Shown here in pieces: positions 62,538 to 64,000 of a DNA stretch of 64,000 bases; position 1 is the first letter of the stretch; the number at the start of each line of letters is the position of its first letter. Position numbers and translations under genes: made by a program. The notes beneath the pieces are model-generated. The model did not search any database. It worked only from the letters and a program-made list of their open reading frames with translations, and was not told where the DNA came from. Source of the stretch: Microcaldota archaeon (lineage in GTDB: Archaea > Micrarchaeota > Micrarchaeia > Anstonellales > Bilamarchaeaceae); contig JACRGD010000010.1 of NCBI GenBank assembly GCA_016212525.1, positions 62,001 through 126,000 of the forward strand, in the 5' to 3' direction.

Positions 62538-63794
62538 TTAAATTCGTACAAAACTCTCAAGATACATACCATGAACCGAATCTATCGGTAATGCAGGAAT
62601 AGCACCAGGCACCCGAGCATATCCATGAGTAGTGAAACTCGAAGAATAGAAAAGCGGGTCGCAAGGCCGTATGCGCTGAACAAGAATAGAAACGACCTCA
62701 TCAGAAATAGAGGGAGTTAGTCCGATGGATTGGGGATCTTCTTCACGAACCAGTATTCTTTTCGCGCTAGAAGCCGTCACAGCATCAACGAAAGCGGGGA
62801 CATCAGGAACCCAATTTTTAACATAAGATGCACTAAGACAATCGATAATATCTCCAGAATAACCCAATTTACGAAGCTCGCCCATAAGAAGAGCAAAATT
62901 TACCTTAGCGATATCGTGTTTGAGGAAACCCATATGAATGTCTCTTCGCATACCCCCACCAACTTGAGCAAAAAAGGTTTGCCCGGCGGCTTTTGCAAGT
63001 CTAAGCATGTCTAAGTTTGAATCCACAAAAAGGACAAAATAGGGTAAAACAGGTTCACCACGATCTGAGGCCGAGTGTATACCAGGTACAACAACATGTT
63101 TCAGATATTCCATAATCTGAGCTCCAGAACCGCAACCCAGATCAACAAAAACATGACCAAACTGAGGTGCAACTGCCTGATTAAGTGCAGCGGCAATTCG
63201 ATTATGAGCAATCATATGCTCGTCATAAATAGGAGCGAATGCAGACATTGCGGCCTGAGTATCGGCGAGTCTAGAATCTAAAATCTCTGAATCCAAAGAA
63301 ACCCCAGCTAAAGAAGGATATACTCTCATGACCAATGGCACACCTATTTCATCATAAGAGCAACGAGCAAGGAGATCTGGGATAACTTCAGTATGACGAT
63401 CAGTAGGCAGAAGCAAGAGACTAACTGGAGAAGCGTCGGTTCCAAGTCTTCGTAATGCAGCAACAACATCAGGATTAGTTAGATCAATAGCAGATTCGAT
63501 ACCAGGTGCAAAAATAACGGTTTTTGGAATTGCTCGAGGACTAACAATATGAGCAATGAGATCATCCCCGTTAGTAATATGACGAATAGACGAATCGGAA
63601 ACTCCAGATGCCTTAAGCAGTCTACTAAATGATTTGAAGGACTTGGGAGTTGGAGCAACAATGAGAGAAACGTGTTCCTGAGCAGTCACAGCACGTAATC
63701 GATGATGCGAACCGGAATGATTGGGAGGGTTACGCGAAGCTCTTTGGGCACTAGCAAAGGTAGTACACTGGTGAGCAGCAACAAAAGCATTCAT
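62538..63794 (-). CDS. two-domain protein: receiver-like N-terminal part and SAM-dependent methyltransferase
   Basis: 418 residues. Residues about 40-165 form an alpha/beta part like a response-regulator receiver (VSLIVAPTPKSFKSFSRLLK, KTVIFAPGIESAIDL, VSLLLLPTDRHTEVI), but no clear phospho-Asp strand is seen. Residues about 200-400 are a Rossmann methyltransferase: motif I VFVDLGCGSGAQIMEYL, motif II VLFVDSNLDMLRLAKAAG, and IIDCLSASYVKNWVPD. The substrate is unknown. ATTTATAAAG at about 63817-63828 is ~28 nt before the ATG. Confidence 0.65.
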   Translation of the reverse strand: MNAFVAAHQCTTFASAQRASRNPPNHSGSHHRLRAVTAQEHVSLIVAPTPKSFKSFSRLLKASGVSDSSIRHITNGDDLIAHIVSPRAIPKTVIFAPGIESAIDLTNPDVVAALRRLGTDASPVSLLLLPTDRHTEVIPDLLARCSYDEIGVPLVMRVYPSLAGVSLDSEILDSRLADTQAAMSAFAPIYDEHMIAHNRIAAALNQAVAPQFGHVFVDLGCGSGAQIMEYLKHVVVPGIHSASDRGEPVLPYFVLFVDSNLDMLRLAKAAGQTFFAQVGGGMRRDIHMGFLKHDIAKVNFALLMGELRKLGYSGDIIDCLSASYVKNWVPDVPAFVDAVTASSAKRILVREEDPQSIGLTPSISDEVVSILVQRIRPCDPLFYSSSFTTHGYARVPGAIPALPIDSVHGMYLESFVRI

Positions 63795-63963
63795 ACAAGG
63801 CTAATCTAAGGCGAAAGTCTTTATAAATTGGTAGCATATGTGCAAATTTGTGTAAAAGTCAGAAAATATATAATAAACCATAAAAAAACACCAAAACAAA
63901 ACTACACAATACCAGCAAAACAGAAAAAGAAAGGAATATAAAATAAGATCAGATATCCTAAAC

Positions 63964-64000
63964 ATGTCATTCCCATATAAAGTAGAAGTAATAGGCGAAA
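63964..64000 (+). CDS. start of an unidentified gene at the window edge
   Basis: ATG 63964 opens MSFPYKVEVIGE and runs off the window. GAATATAAAATAAG at 63934-63947 lies ~26 nt before it, as in other leaderless genes here. Too short to identify. Confidence 0.4.
   Translation, partial: MSFPYKVEVIGE

Overview
The window is archaeal chromosome. It carries a 16S rRNA gene with archaeal ends, an archaeal SRP RNA with the S-domain GAAA hairpin, and four tRNA genes with introns. Proteins restricted to or typical of Archaea include aIF1, aIF1A, aIF2-beta, L18e, RpoN, Spt5, SecE, Cbf5, fibrillarin, RNase P Rpp29, an EMC3/DUF106 insertase, isopentenyl phosphate kinase, a TrmB regulator and several Lrp regulators. 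Many genes have a TATA box 24-30 nt before the start codon (leaderless), while others use GGTGAT/GGAG ribosome sites that match the 16S 3' end. The 16S gene stands alone, with no 23S, 5S or tRNA-Ala beside it. Together with Cys-repeat surface proteins and many genes of unknown family, this suggests a DPANN-type archaeon (Micrarchaeota/Diapherotrites-like), but the phylum cannot be fixed from the window alone.

Layout. 1-2.4 kb: start of an agmatinase-like gene, an unidentified 147-nt structured RNA with its own promoter, and 16S rRNA inside a processing stem (all minus strand). 2.6-9.2 kb: a plus-strand run of unknown proteins, a GCS2-type carboxylate-amine ligase and an M20 deacylase, facing an N-acylamino-acid racemase/OSBS homologue. 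9.3-14.5 kb: minus-strand ribosomal operon L3-L4-L23-L2-S19-L22-S3-L29-aIF1-Rpp29. 14.8-25.7 kb: a 606-aa orphan, EMC3-like-cmk-argS, a decayed ORF, a glycosyltransferase, PEP synthase and a membrane-anchored protein. 25.8-30.7 kb: SRP RNA, a ThDP enzyme of the acetolactate synthase family, a sodium/solute symporter divergent from a TrmB regulator with a palindromic operator, tRNA-Glu and tmk. 30.8-37.5 kb: pyrB-pyrI-PPC protein, fibrillarin, CYTH protein, phosphatase, ftsZ-secE-spt5, MscS.

37.5-43 kb: tRNA-Gly with two introns, a membrane protein with an endonuclease IV-like protein, a 21-aa lysine-rich micro-ORF, glyA, tRNA-Ser, lipoproteins and a NUDIX enzyme. 42.8-48 kb: topA-pgk-cbf5 on the minus strand, aIF2-beta and aIF1A on the plus strand. 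48-53.2 kb: accessory unknowns (a translationally coupled pair, a YPW-repeat protein, a decayed ORF) around an Lrp regulator and RIO1 kinase. 53.3-64 kb: tRNA-Pro with three introns, S2, a Cys-repeat surface protein, nth, mevalonate-pathway decarboxylase with isopentenyl phosphate kinase, two Lrp regulators, the L18e-L13-S9-RpoN operon, a UbiA prenyltransferase for archaeal lipids, a methyltransferase fusion and the start of another gene.

The most unusual signal is in the tRNA genes. All four have introns, seven in total, at the anticodon loop, D-loop and T-loop. At least three of them (Glu 37/38, Gly 37/38 and a Pro T-loop intron) are recognisably related in sequence although they sit at two different tRNA positions. 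tRNA-Pro contains a 5-nt micro-exon between two T-loop introns.
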